A DNA stretch of 64,000 nucleotides from the NCBI GenBank assembly GCA_900541905.1, contig UQLQ01000004.1, positions 62,001 through 126,000 of the forward strand. The letters are read 5' to 3'. Of the stretch, positions 27,611 through 36,900 are shown one piece after another. A program made the position numbers and the translations under genes. This DNA is from an uncultured Oscillospiraceae bacterium. Its GTDB lineage: Bacteria > Bacillota > Clostridia > Oscillospirales > Acutalibacteraceae. A model generated the notes under the pieces. That model searched no databases. It was not told the origin of the DNA and saw only the letters and a list, made by a program, of their open reading frames with translations. The stretch's first letter is position 1. Each line of letters starts with the position of its first letter.

Positions 27611-28492
27611 ATGGTAAAACAAGGACGTATTCTAAAAGGAATTGGCGGCTTTTATTACGTAGAAGCTGAAGAAACAATTTATGAATGCAAAGCAAGAGGC
27701 GTGTTCCGCAAGCGTGGAACCACGCCTCTTGCGGGTGATTGGGTGCAAATTTGCATTGATAACGATACAGGTACCATTGAAGAAATTTTTCCAAGAAAAA
27801 ATATGCTGGTGCGTCCGCCTTGTGCAAACATTGACCAAATGTTTTTGGTTACATCTATATGTAATCCATCTCCAAATTTGTTGGTATTGGATAAAATGAT
27901 TGCTGTTGCGGAGGACCAGGAAATGGAGCCGATTTTGGTAATATCCAAAACGGATTTACAGTCTGCTGATGAATTGGAACAAATTTATCAAAAAGCAGGT
28001 ATTCAAGTGATAACGGTATCTTCTGTCAGTGGTCAGGGGATTGAACGAATACAAACGTTGTTAAAGGATAAAATATCTGTATTCACAGGTAATTCGGGAG
28101 TTGGCAAATCATCGCTGCTCAATTGTATCAGTCCTGAATTTCAGCAAGAAACAGGAATCATCAGTTCAAAGTTGGGCAGAGGAAAGCATACTACGCGGCA
28201 GGTAGAATTATTAAAATTGCCATGCGGCGGTTATGTGGCAGATACACCCGGTTTTTCTACTATGGATATGGAACGTTACAACATTGTAAAAAAAGAGCAT
28301 TTACAATATTGCTTCAGAGAGATGAAACCTTATATTACACAGTGTAAATTTTCTTCTTGCTCGCATACTTGCGAAAAAGGCTGTGCCGTTTTACAGGCAG
28401 TTGAACGAGGAGAAATTGCACAATCCAGGCATAACAGTTATGCAGCGATGTACGAACAGGTAAAGGATAAAAAAGAATGGGAACGAAAGTAA
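27611..28492 (+). CDS. rsgA: Small ribosomal subunit biogenesis GTPase RsgA
   Basis: A circularly permuted GTPase that helps mature the 30S subunit. It has 293 residues: N-terminal OB fold, G4 motif SKTD ahead of G1 GNSGVGKSS, then DTPGFSTMD, and a zinc knuckle (CKFSSCSHTCEKGC). Its end overlaps thiN by 16 bases. In Bacillus rpe lies between rsgA and thiN; here it is missing. Confidence 0.96.
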   Translation: MVKQGRILKGIGGFYYVEAEETIYECKARGVFRKRGTTPLAGDWVQICIDNDTGTIEEIFPRKNMLVRPPCANIDQMFLVTSICNPSPNLLVLDKMIAVAEDQEMEPILVISKTDLQSADELEQIYQKAGIQVITVSSVSGQGIERIQTLLKDKISVFTGNSGVGKSSLLNCISPEFQQETGIISSKLGRGKHTTRQVELLKLPCGGYVADTPGFSTMDMERYNIVKKEHLQYCFREMKPYITQCKFSSCSHTCEKGCAVLQAVERGEIAQSRHNSYAAMYEQVKDKKEWERK

Positions 28493-29130
28493 AAACTTGT
28501 GTTATAGTGGGAGCTTCTCCAACGACAGACAGTACGTTTATCAAACCGATATTAAAACAAGCGGATTATATTATTTGTGCAGATGGTGGTTGGAATCATG
28601 TATATCGTACGGGAGTAAGCCCTCATTTGATTGTAGGTGATTTTGATTCCGCCTGCGACATTATCCCAAAAGAAACAGAATCTATTTCGCTTCCAACCCA
28701 TAAAGACGATACAGATTTATTGGTTGCCGTAAAAGAAGGACTGAAAAGAGGATATACTGATTTTGTAATATTGGGTGCTTTAGGCGGCAGGTTAGACCAC
28801 ACATACGGTAATATATGCGTGCTGCAATATATCTTACAGCACGGCGGCACTGCTGTATTGCAAGATGAGGATACACAGGTATATTTGTTAAATGCCAATC
28901 ATGATATGGAATTAACCAACGTGCTGGGTAATACTGTGTCAGTGTTTCCATTTGGATGCGATAGTTGTACGCTTACGTATGGCGGTTTGGAATATCCTTT
29001 GAATCAAGGTACTTTGGTTAGTTATGCACCTGTTGGCGTTAGTAATGTTGCAGAATTTGATACCATTCGTATTACCTGTCATTCGGGTACGGCTGTGATT
29101 ATGGTGCTTGCTCCACAAGCAGAAGCATAA
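28477..29130 (+). CDS. thiN: Thiamine diphosphokinase
   Basis: Transfers pyrophosphate from ATP to thiamine. The 217 residues include ICADGGWNH, VGDFDSAC and GALGGRLDHTYGNI, the family signatures, and a C-terminal beta domain. The ATG at 28477 lies within rsgA. The next two genes are tiny and linked to sporulation, as in the Bacillus thiN-spoVM order. Confidence 0.94.
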   Translation: MGTKVKTCVIVGASPTTDSTFIKPILKQADYIICADGGWNHVYRTGVSPHLIVGDFDSACDIIPKETESISLPTHKDDTDLLVAVKEGLKRGYTDFVILGALGGRLDHTYGNICVLQYILQHGGTAVLQDEDTQVYLLNANHDMELTNVLGNTVSVFPFGCDSCTLTYGGLEYPLNQGTLVSYAPVGVSNVAEFDTIRITCHSGTAVIMVLAPQAEA

Positions 29131-29210
29131 CTTACGCACCAAATTTTCCCCTAATGTATATACTATAGTAAGACTGTGAACTGCCACAGTTATCACTAGG
29201 GGGAATTGCA

Positions 29211-29384
29211 ATGAAAAAATGCTGTAACAGAAGATTTAAAGGCTCCGGAGGTTTTTGCTTTTACGCAATTGCTTTTGGATTGGGATTGGTGGTTTCTTGC
29301 TTTTGCCCCTATGGATTGATTATGTTCATAGCAGCAGTGATTATTGTTGCACTGGGTATATCAGTTGCCCGCTGCAAAACATAA
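29211..29384 (+). CDS. Small cysteine-rich membrane protein of unknown function
   Basis: A 57-residue protein. It opens MKKCCNRRFKGSGG, then has two hydrophobic segments (about 16-31 and 36-52) separated by CFCPYG, and ends ARCKT. Six cysteines are present. AGGGGGA precedes the ATG at a good distance, and a short hairpin (about 29175-29195) lies just upstream. It lies 17 bases before spoVM and is likely on the same message. I know similar short hydrophobic proteins in Clostridia but no assigned function; a spore or mother-cell membrane role is a guess from position. Confidence 0.7.
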   Translation: MKKCCNRRFKGSGGFCFYAIAFGLGLVVSCFCPYGLIMFIAAVIIVALGISVARCKT

Positions 29385-29401
29385 GTATGGAGGGCTGACA
29401 A

Positions 29402-29494
29402 ATGAAAGTTGTAATTGTAGACCATCCTAAAATCCTGGGCTTTCTTTTGAGAATGTATTATCATATTCCAAAAGTAAAAGAAGAGCAAGTTTAA
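29402..29494 (+). CDS. spoVM: Stage V sporulation protein M (SpoVM)
   Basis: A 30-codon gene for an amphipathic helix that, in Bacillus, sits on the convex forespore membrane and recruits the SpoIVA ATPase to start coat assembly. The peptide has the family layout: MK start, Pro at position 9, and PKILGFLLR matching the Bacillus PKFLGGIVR block, then a basic end. GGAGGG (29387-29392) precedes the ATG and a terminator follows two bases after the stop. It sits behind thiN, as in Bacillus. Its partner spoIVA is 2.7 kb downstream. Confidence 0.88.
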   Translation: MKVVIVDHPKILGFLLRMYYHIPKVKEEQV

Positions 29495-29495
29495 C

Positions 29496-29530
29496 AAAAA
29501 AGGCAGCTGAATTCTTAGCTGCCTTTTTTG
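29496..29530 (+). terminator. Rho-independent terminator after spoVM
   Basis: AAAAAAGGCAGCT pairs with AGCTGCCTTTTTT around an 8-base loop. It ends the 14-kb yicC-spoVM run. Confidence 0.9.
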
Positions 29531-29578
29531 TATTTTTATCTCTTACATATCATATGATAATGAGGATGAAAAGAAAAA

Positions 29579-29607
29579 TTGCGCTGTTTTTTTATTTATG
29601 GTATAGT
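29579..29607 (+). promoter_or_regulatory. Sigma-A promoter for the TetR gene
   Basis: TTGCGC (29579-29584), 17 bases, TATAGT (29602-29607), with a TATG extension before the -10. Confidence 0.6.
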
Positions 29608-29664
29608 GATAAAAGTACGTAGATAGGATAAATGGGACGAAGGTCCTATAACATGGAGTAAAGT

Positions 29665-30219
29665 ATGTCAGAAATCACAAAAAAATCACTAGCAAATGCA
29701 TTGTATCAAAAAATGAAAGTAAAACCTTTAGATAAAATTACCATCAAGGAAATTGTAGATGAGTGTGGGCTAAACCGTCAAACCTTTTATTATCATTTTC
29801 CTGATATCTTTGGTTTGCTGGAATGGATGTTCCAGCAAGATGCTGAAAAGCTGATGAAAAAATATAATAATATAGATGTATGGGAACAAGGGTTTATGGA
29901 ACTGCTGTGCTATATTAAGAAAAATAAAGCAGTTTGCATGTGTACACTGCATTCTTTGGCAAGAGATGAACTGGAACGGTTTGTTTATAAAGATGTACAC
30001 AGGTTAATATTGGGAATTATGGATGAGGTGGGGGGAGACCTTACTGTGGAGGAAGACGGTAAAGAGTTCGTTGCCCGATTTTATACTTTATCTTTATGTT
30101 CCCTCGTGGTACATTGGATGAAAAACGGAATGAAAGAATCACCTGAAGATTTAATAGAAAAATTAAGTTTAACCATACAAGGCAATATTCGCTCTGCTAT
30201 GGAACGTTTTGCAAAATAG
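29665..30219 (+). CDS. TetR/AcrR family transcriptional regulator
   Basis: A 184-residue regulator. The N-terminal helix-turn-helix (LANALYQKMKVKPLDKITI, then VDECGLNRQTFYYHF) is typical TetR, and the continuation DIFGLLEWMFQQDAEKL resembles the DhaS-like subgroup. The ligand and targets are not visible: no adjacent efflux or catabolic gene is present and it has its own promoter and terminator, so it acts elsewhere or on itself. GGAG precedes the ATG. Confidence 0.88.
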   Translation: MSEITKKSLANALYQKMKVKPLDKITIKEIVDECGLNRQTFYYHFPDIFGLLEWMFQQDAEKLMKKYNNIDVWEQGFMELLCYIKKNKAVCMCTLHSLARDELERFVYKDVHRLILGIMDEVGGDLTVEEDGKEFVARFYTLSLCSLVVHWMKNGMKESPEDLIEKLSLTIQGNIRSAMERFAK

Positions 30220-30230
30220 AAGTGATTTCA

Positions 30231-30260
30231 TCCCAACGAATTTATTCGTTGGGATTTTTT
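30231..30260 (+). terminator. Rho-independent terminator after the TetR gene
   Basis: TCCCAACGAA (30231-30240), loop TTTA, TTCGTTGGGA (30245-30254), then T6. Confidence 0.92.
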
Positions 30261-30433
30261 GATAGACATAAATAAATTTTAAGAACTTCTGTATCTTTCC
30301 GGTTTCATTATTTCCATATAAATGTATTTTTTCATAAGAGAGAATGGGAGATAGAAAATAAATCATTTTTCCAAAAAATTTTAAAAAACAAAAATGCAGC
30401 AGAATAGGGGCTGTCCGAGGGTAAAGTATTGGA

Positions 30434-30469
30434 AACCTGCACTTTTTTTCAAGTGCAGGTTTTATTTTT
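30434..30469 (+). terminator. Isolated terminator-like hairpin in the TetR-sipL gap
   Basis: AACCTGCACTT (30434-30444), loop TTTTTC, AAGTGCAGGTT (30451-30461), then a T-rich tail. The 170 bases before it (30262-30433) contain no gene I can support, so it may end a small untranslated RNA or be a second stop for tetR. Confidence 0.7.
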
Positions 30470-30471
30470 GG

Positions 30472-30499
30472 TATAAATGGGACAGGATACGAATACAAA
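30472..30499 (+). promoter_or_regulatory. Possible sigma-E promoter for sipL
   Basis: TATAAAT (30472-30478), 13 bases, AATACAAA (30492-30499) resembles the mother-cell sigma-E pattern (-35 ATA, -10 CATACA.T) with two mismatches in the -10. The predicted start leaves a 25-30 base leader. Expected from biology, weak in sequence. Confidence 0.35.
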
Positions 30500-30532
30500 T
30501 TAGCTAGTAAAGAAAAAAGGAGAGAACCTTTT

Positions 30533-32071
30533 ATGGAATATCATTTGAGAACTGAGGTGTTACAGGGTACAGAGGTTGTATTTGACGGATGTCAGGAACA
30601 ACCTGTTGATTTGACTCTTTCTTTACCTGATTATTGCCCGGATATTCAGCGTATTCTAAAGTGTCAGATTTATCCTTGTATTACCAGTAAAAGCATTGTT
30701 GGAGACAGTCTGGAAGTAAACGGCAATACCATGCTGCGCATTTTATATGTTGACTCTGTGGGGTTGCCTATTCGCTGCTGTGAAAAAATCAGCACGTTTA
30801 CCACCAATATTCCAATGAAAAAAACATTGGATAACCCAATTGCATTTGTAAAAGCAAAAGTAGAATATGTAAATTGCCGGGCAACCAGTCCCCGTAAGTT
30901 GGATATTCACGGTGCGTTTTCTGTTTGTGCAAAAGTATTGGAGCATGTTCCTCAAGATATTTTATGTGATATTGAAGGCGATGATATCCAGCAAATGAAA
31001 TCAGAGATTGAAGCAAGCAATATTGCAGGTATGACGCAGGAAGCGTTTTCAGTTAGTGAAGTACTGGAAATCAGCAGCGGAAAGCAAGCTGCCGAAACCA
31101 TCATTCGTTCCGATTGCTCCATTACCATGGACGATATGAAAGTGCTTGACAATAAGTTGATTTTGCAGGGAGAAGTCATTGTCAAGATTTTGTATTCTTC
31201 CGGTATGGGAGAAACGTTGCCGGAGCATATGGAATATACCATTCCGTATAGTCAAATGATTGATTGTGCGGGAGTTACAGAACAATGTATGTGCGATGTG
31301 CGTGTGGAAGCAATGGGGGCCGATGTCCAAATTAAAACGGATTCAGCAGGAGAAAATATGCTGTTTGAAGCAGAAGTACGGGCAATGGCTCATGTAACCG
31401 CTTATATGAATGAGAGATTCACAGTTGTGACAGACGCTTATTCCACAGAACATAATTTGAATTTGGAATATAAACAGCACACTTTGCATAAGCTGGTAGA
31501 AATTATAAAGGACAGTGATGTTCAGAAAAATAATTTTGAAGTAGACGACATTGGTATTTCACAGGTGATTGACGTCTGGAACGAAATGAAATCTGTAACA
31601 GCTTCCATTGATGAAGGAAATATTGTTTACAGCGGCAAATATAATGTTTGTATTCTTGCAATGGGAAGTGAAGGAAAACCGTTCTATTTTGAACGTATGG
31701 TAGATTTTAAATGCAGTCATGATTGGTCAAACACTTCAGACAGCATGAAATGTGACGCAATGGTACATATCAAAAGTATGAATTACCGAATCACAGGAAA
31801 TTCAGGGATAGAAGTAAAAGTGGAACTTTCATTGACGGCAGCTATTTTACAGGAATTTTCCTATAAAGCCATTATTGCAGCTTCGACAGATGAAGAACAT
31901 CCGGTATTAAAAGACAGCAAGGCAGCTTTGATTATTTATTATGCGGAAGCCGGAGAAAGTTTATGGAATATTGCAAGGCAATATTATACTTCGGTGAATG
32001 CAATTAAGGAAGAAAATGATTTGTCAGATGATAACGTGGTATCAAAAGGTATGTTGTTCATACCCGTGTAA
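30533..32071 (+). CDS. sipL: SipL-like SPOCS/LysM protein, SpoIVA partner
   Basis: A 512-residue protein with DUF3794 (SPOCS) repeats (first around residues 30-140, LTLSLPDYCPDIQRILK) and a C-terminal LysM domain (about 462-512; AGESLWNIARQYYTSVNAIK). In Clostridioides difficile, SipL binds the ATPase SpoIVA through its LysM domain and both are needed to encase the forespore in coat. Here sipL sits 78 bases upstream of spoIVA, which supports the same job. AAAAAGGAGAGA precedes the ATG. No signal peptide, as expected for a mother-cell protein. Confidence 0.9.
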   Translation: MEYHLRTEVLQGTEVVFDGCQEQPVDLTLSLPDYCPDIQRILKCQIYPCITSKSIVGDSLEVNGNTMLRILYVDSVGLPIRCCEKISTFTTNIPMKKTLDNPIAFVKAKVEYVNCRATSPRKLDIHGAFSVCAKVLEHVPQDILCDIEGDDIQQMKSEIEASNIAGMTQEAFSVSEVLEISSGKQAAETIIRSDCSITMDDMKVLDNKLILQGEVIVKILYSSGMGETLPEHMEYTIPYSQMIDCAGVTEQCMCDVRVEAMGADVQIKTDSAGENMLFEAEVRAMAHVTAYMNERFTVVTDAYSTEHNLNLEYKQHTLHKLVEIIKDSDVQKNNFEVDDIGISQVIDVWNEMKSVTASIDEGNIVYSGKYNVCILAMGSEGKPFYFERMVDFKCSHDWSNTSDSMKCDAMVHIKSMNYRITGNSGIEVKVELSLTAAILQEFSYKAIIAASTDEEHPVLKDSKAALIIYYAEAGESLWNIARQYYTSVNAIKEENDLSDDNVVSKGMLFIPV

Positions 32072-32082
32072 ACGAACATCGC

Positions 32083-32113
32083 AAAACCCATTTTCCATAA
32101 AAATGGGTTTTTA
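32083..32113 (+). terminator. Hairpin with T run between sipL and spoIVA
   Basis: AAAACCCATTTT (32083-32094) pairs with AAAATGGGTTTT (32100-32111). It may reduce readthrough, so spoIVA could have its own start or rely on partial readthrough; no clear separate promoter is seen. Confidence 0.75.
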
Positions 32114-32149
32114 TCAAATACTTTTTGATGGAAAATGGGGGGTATAAAA

Positions 32150-33625
32150 ATGGGAAATTCAATTTATCGAGACATTGCCGAACGTACAAAAGGCAGTGTG
32201 TATATTGGTGTAATCGGTCCTGTTAGAACGGGAAAATCTACTTTTATCAAACGGTTTATGGATACCATTGTCATTCCGAATATGGATGGAGATTTTGAAA
32301 AAGAACGTGCCATTGATGAAATGCCGCAGTCAGCTGCAGGCAGAACCATTATGACAACAGAACCGAAATTTATTCCGGAACAGGCAGTTGCCGTTCATTT
32401 GGATGACAATGCTTCGTTCAATGTGAGAATGATTGACTGCGTAGGCTATATTGTACCAAGTTCTCTTGGTTATGTGGAAAATGACGCACCGCGCATGGTG
32501 ATGACTCCATGGTTTGAAGAGCCGATTCCATTTAATATGGCAGCGGAGATAGGTACCAAAAAAGTAATTACAGAACATTCTACCATTGGACTTGTCATTA
32601 CAACCGATGGCAGTATCAGTGATATTCCGAGAGAAGAATACGAGGAAGCGGAAGAACGGGTGATTACGGAATTAAAGGAAATTGACAAACCTTTTATCGT
32701 TTTGGTCAACTGTACCAATCCATACAGCGATGAGTCACAGGCATTGTGCAGACGTTTGCAGGAGCGTTATCATGTGCCGGTGGTTGCAGTAAACTGTTTG
32801 GAGCTAAGCGAAGAAGAAATTAAAAATATTTTACAAAAAGTATTGTATCAGTTCCCTGTCAAAGAAATTAAGGTGGATATGCCGCAATGGCTTTGCAGTT
32901 TGGAAAAAGAACATTGGCTGCGTTCTGCGGTATTCACTTCTATCAAGCAATCGGCAAGTCACATTTGCAGGGTAGGTCAAGTGGGAGATATTCATACTCA
33001 AGTGATGTCCTGTGAATATGTTTCTTCCTCCAAAACTACTATGATTGATTTAGGAACGGGCCATGCGAGAATTACCATTGATTTAAAACAAGAACTGTTT
33101 TTCCAAGTGCTTGGTGAAAAGACCGGCATGAAAATAGAAAATGAAGGCGCGTTATTATCTTGCATGATGCAGTTTATTCACATGAAAGAGCAATATGATA
33201 AATTGAAAGACGCTTATGATGATGTTTTGGAAACAGGATATGGTATTGTGATGCCGGGTATTGACGAACTGACGTTGGAAGAACCTGAAATTATCAAACA
33301 AGGCGGCAGATACGGTATCCGTCTGAAAGCTGCGGCGCCGTCCATACAAATGATGAGAACCAATATCACCACTGAAATTACACCGATGGTTGGCTCTGAG
33401 CAGCAGTCTGAAGATTTAATTGCATATTTGATGAAGGAATTTGATGAAAACCCATCTCAAATTTGGCAGTCTAATATTTTTGGAAAGTCGCTGCATGAAT
33501 TGGTAAACGAGGGTTTACATAATAAATTGTATCGTATGCCGATAGAGGCCAGAAATAAAGTACGTCAGACCATTGAACGTATTATCAATGATGGATGCAA
33601 CGGATTAATTTGCATCATTTTATAA
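32150..33625 (+). CDS. spoIVA: Stage IV sporulation protein A
   Basis: A 491-residue ATPase that polymerises on the forespore surface to form the basement layer of the spore coat; anchored by SpoVM. The Walker A loop GPVRTGKST is at residues 23-31; MIDCVGY near residue 90 is the switch region, and VLVNCTNPY a later motif. Size equals the Bacillus protein (492). The ATG at 32150 follows a GGGGGG stretch at 32137-32142; an upstream ATG at 32135 would leave the site inside the gene. Confidence 0.97.
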   Translation: MGNSIYRDIAERTKGSVYIGVIGPVRTGKSTFIKRFMDTIVIPNMDGDFEKERAIDEMPQSAAGRTIMTTEPKFIPEQAVAVHLDDNASFNVRMIDCVGYIVPSSLGYVENDAPRMVMTPWFEEPIPFNMAAEIGTKKVITEHSTIGLVITTDGSISDIPREEYEEAEERVITELKEIDKPFIVLVNCTNPYSDESQALCRRLQERYHVPVVAVNCLELSEEEIKNILQKVLYQFPVKEIKVDMPQWLCSLEKEHWLRSAVFTSIKQSASHICRVGQVGDIHTQVMSCEYVSSSKTTMIDLGTGHARITIDLKQELFFQVLGEKTGMKIENEGALLSCMMQFIHMKEQYDKLKDAYDDVLETGYGIVMPGIDELTLEEPEIIKQGGRYGIRLKAAAPSIQMMRTNITTEITPMVGSEQQSEDLIAYLMKEFDENPSQIWQSNIFGKSLHELVNEGLHNKLYRMPIEARNKVRQTIERIINDGCNGLICIIL

Positions 33626-33647
33626 ATAATATACTGCCTGTTTTATT

Positions 33648-33679
33648 CGGAGTGCAAAATTTTGCACTCCGTTTTTTTA
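33648..33679 (+). terminator. Rho-independent terminator after spoIVA
   Basis: A perfect 24-base palindrome, CGGAGTGCAAAA (33648-33659) with TTTTGCACTCCG (33660-33671), followed by T7. Confidence 0.92.
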
Positions 33680-33888
33680 TTTTTATGGTAAAAATATTGT
33701 AATAGTTGTAAAAAAATTATACATATATGAAATATTTAAGATATAATGAATAAAAACAGTAATCGAAAAATGTATATTTTACTCTTTGTAAAATGGGGGT
33801 GCTTGTACTTTTTTGTAGTAAAAATGTATGTATTTACTGGGGTTATCATATAATGAAGTAACTTTGCTGAAATTTTTGGAAAGTAAAT

Positions 33889-33917
33889 TTGACAACTTTT
33901 TATCCAAATAGTATAAT
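33889..33917 (+). promoter_or_regulatory. Perfect sigma-A promoter for the giant repeat protein
   Basis: TTGACA (33889-33894), 17 bases, TATAAT (33912-33917), both exact consensus, 66 bases before the ATG. The rest of the 304-base gap 33680-33983 is very AT-rich and I see no gene or operator in it. Confidence 0.88.
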
Positions 33918-33983
33918 AATAACTAATTTATGAAGAAACTGTGTACAACTATTTTTGAGATTGAGTGAGAGGTAACGGAAAAT

Positions 33984-36900
33984 ATGAAAATAAAGAAAAA
34001 ACACGTGCTGATAGCATCTCCGATTGTAGTGGTGCTATTGTTGGCGTCTTTTGTGTTTTTCTACGGTATGAGCCGAAACTATGAGGAACCGGAAGACACC
34101 GTTGCGGGCGTCGGATTGTCTGATATTATGGCAAAGCCGGACTCGGGAACGCCTGCGGATTATACGCCGCAGGAGAATGCCGCCATTGCGCTGGGCGTAA
34201 TCAGGGATATTGGCAAATATAACACCGAAATGACCGGTGATATTAATGCCAATATCGGTTTTATGACATATGTGCAAAATATGAAAGACATTAAAATTGT
34301 CAATGGAGATGAGATGTACCAAGAATCGGTCAGCTTAAGTTCCATGGCAAATGTTGCACAGCAAAAATACATTCAAGATAATAATAAAATTTTCTTGGTG
34401 CGCAGTGCGGATAATATTTCAGGTCAAAATGTAACTTGGTCTGATGATATTACACCGATTTCGGAAGAAACGTATACCGATACTTATGGATTACTGCCAA
34501 ACGGCATTTCTCCTTATGTCGTATCAAAAAGTACGATTTTATCGGCTAAAGTAGTGGAAGAAAGCGAAGACAAATATGTTTATACATATGAGTTGGATCC
34601 CGAAACAGCTCCTGCTTACTACCGCAGACAAGTAAAAACGCTGTCGGGTTCCCAGAAAAATCCGTTATTCCATTCTGTTCAACTTACCATTGAAATGGAT
34701 AAGGATTGGAAGCCGATTAAAATTACCATGAATGAAAATTATGATATTTCCATTCCTGTTTTAGGCAGTGCCAACTGTACCACAGAATACACCGAAGTAT
34801 TCAAAGATTTCGGGGAAGAACAGGATATTCCGGATAAAGATTTATACACCACATTCATTCGTGATAAATATGACCCAAATAATTTAGCCTCTTTAGACGG
34901 TTCCGGCGAAACCGATATGAAATCGTATTTAGGAAAAGTGTTTGGCGCCGATGAAAATGGTTTGTTCGGGTTAGAAGCGGATGTAACCATAAACGGTACG
35001 TCTCAAAAAGCCTATATTGAAGGCAACTTGCAAACAGATACCTATCAAGTTCAACTTGGCGATGTGTTTGCATGCTTAAAAGGTGACCGTCTGTATTTGA
35101 ACTACGGGAATTTAAAATATTACATTACAGTAGATGGATTGATGGAAGCAATGGAAAATGTTGCGAATGCCGCAGGCTTCCAAATCCCGGATATGGATTC
35201 CGATTTCATGAGCCAATTCATGGAGAATATGACTACCACGCAAAAAGATGGTATGCAGGAAATGACCATGAATGCCGACGGTATGAGTTTGGTGGTTCAT
35301 TTGGAAGACGGTACCATGAAGTTAATAGATACAAGTTTGCAGGTAAACATGAGTGGTTTGCAGCTAAGCGCATATGTAAAACCCAGTGCAACAGGCCACG
35401 CTTTCCCACGTATTGATGCAACCTATGAGAATATGATGCCTTTGATGGAATACATCAATCCGGTAATTTATTTGGTGAATGCAGACAGTTGGGAATTTGA
35501 CACCAACTTTACTTTAACAGGTGAACCGAATATTACACAAAATGCATATGTAAAAATGGTGCGCACCAACAGCGGTATCAATGCACAAGTAGATACTGAT
35601 ATTCTGGGACAGCATCTAACCGTTCGCTTGGTAAACGGTATGGCATATGTTGATTACGGCAACTTGAAGGTTTCATTGAATACAACAGATATGGATGAAA
35701 TCTCAAAAGAATTGCAATCTATTTTGCCGGCAGCGGCAGGCGATTTTTCTCTGACAGATATCCTCCCACAGGCTTATTTGGATTTATTTGCAAATCCCGA
35801 TATTGAGAGCCTTGTCAGAACTATGACGCCGATTCAGGTACAAGGAAATACGGTTTCCCTTGGATTTAGAATCGGAAATGATACCGTTCGTTTTTCTGCA
35901 ACGAAGAAGGGAAACATCTTGACCGACTTTGTTTTGGATGGCATTTCTATCAGTAATGCCAAGCTAAATGCCAGTGTAAAATTAACTGCAATGAATGCTT
36001 CCAGAACAACAGTTAATACCAATAATTCCGGTTATGTCAAATTGGAAGATATTCTTTCTTACGTTGAACCTCTTATGAATTTGGCAAACGGAAAAACAAT
36101 TGATTTAACAGCAACGCTTATGCTGAGAGGCGACCTCAATTATAATCAAGACGTTCACGTGCTTTTGACGAAAAACGGAAACAGCTTTGACGCATCTTTG
36201 TCTGCAAATGTATTGGGAACACAAATTGATTTGAAATTTATCAATCAAGTAGCATATGTTGATGTTGGTAATTTGAAATTAAAATTACATACCACCGATA
36301 TCAACGAAATTATGTCTGAGATTCAGCAAATTGCTCCAATCGGAGGAGATTTACCAGACCTTAGCGAATTATTCCCACAAGAATACATTGATTTAATCAC
36401 AAACTTTAATGTGGCTGATATGCTTCAAAGTATCCAAAGCTTGCAAGTGGCGCATAACAAATTGACACTTGTCGTTGGAAGCGGTGGTTTACGTTTAGAG
36501 GCAGTACGCAGAGGAGACGAACTTGCTGCCTTTGGACTGTATGATTTATCCATGCAGAACAACAAAGTGAATTTGTATGTAAAAATTAACTCTTCCGGTA
36601 CACAGCAAGGCACTCTGTCTGTTGACGAAGCTGCATATACAGATTTGGCAGACTTAGCCAAATTTGCATTGCCAATCAAAAATACCATGAATTCCACCAG
36701 TTTTGTGTTTGATGTGGATTTGAATATGCAAGGGCAAACTTCTTTGGCACAAAATGCCAGATTAACAGTCGTTCGCAAAGGCAGTGCAACTGACCTTGAA
36801 TTGACTGCAGATGTATATGGAAATCCGTTAAGCATAAAGTGGATTGATAACACAGCTTATATTCAATATGGTGCAATTAAAATCAGTGCTGACCAATATA

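Noticed and set aside
30405..30421. GGGGCTGTCC stretch as an insertion-sequence end
   Set aside because: No matching inverted end, transposase or target duplication nearby.
36425..36853. 142-codon open frame on the - strand inside the giant gene, and many similar ones there
   Set aside because: They lie opposite a coding frame with clear protein repeats, have no ribosome site or conserved motif, and arise from codon bias of the + strand.
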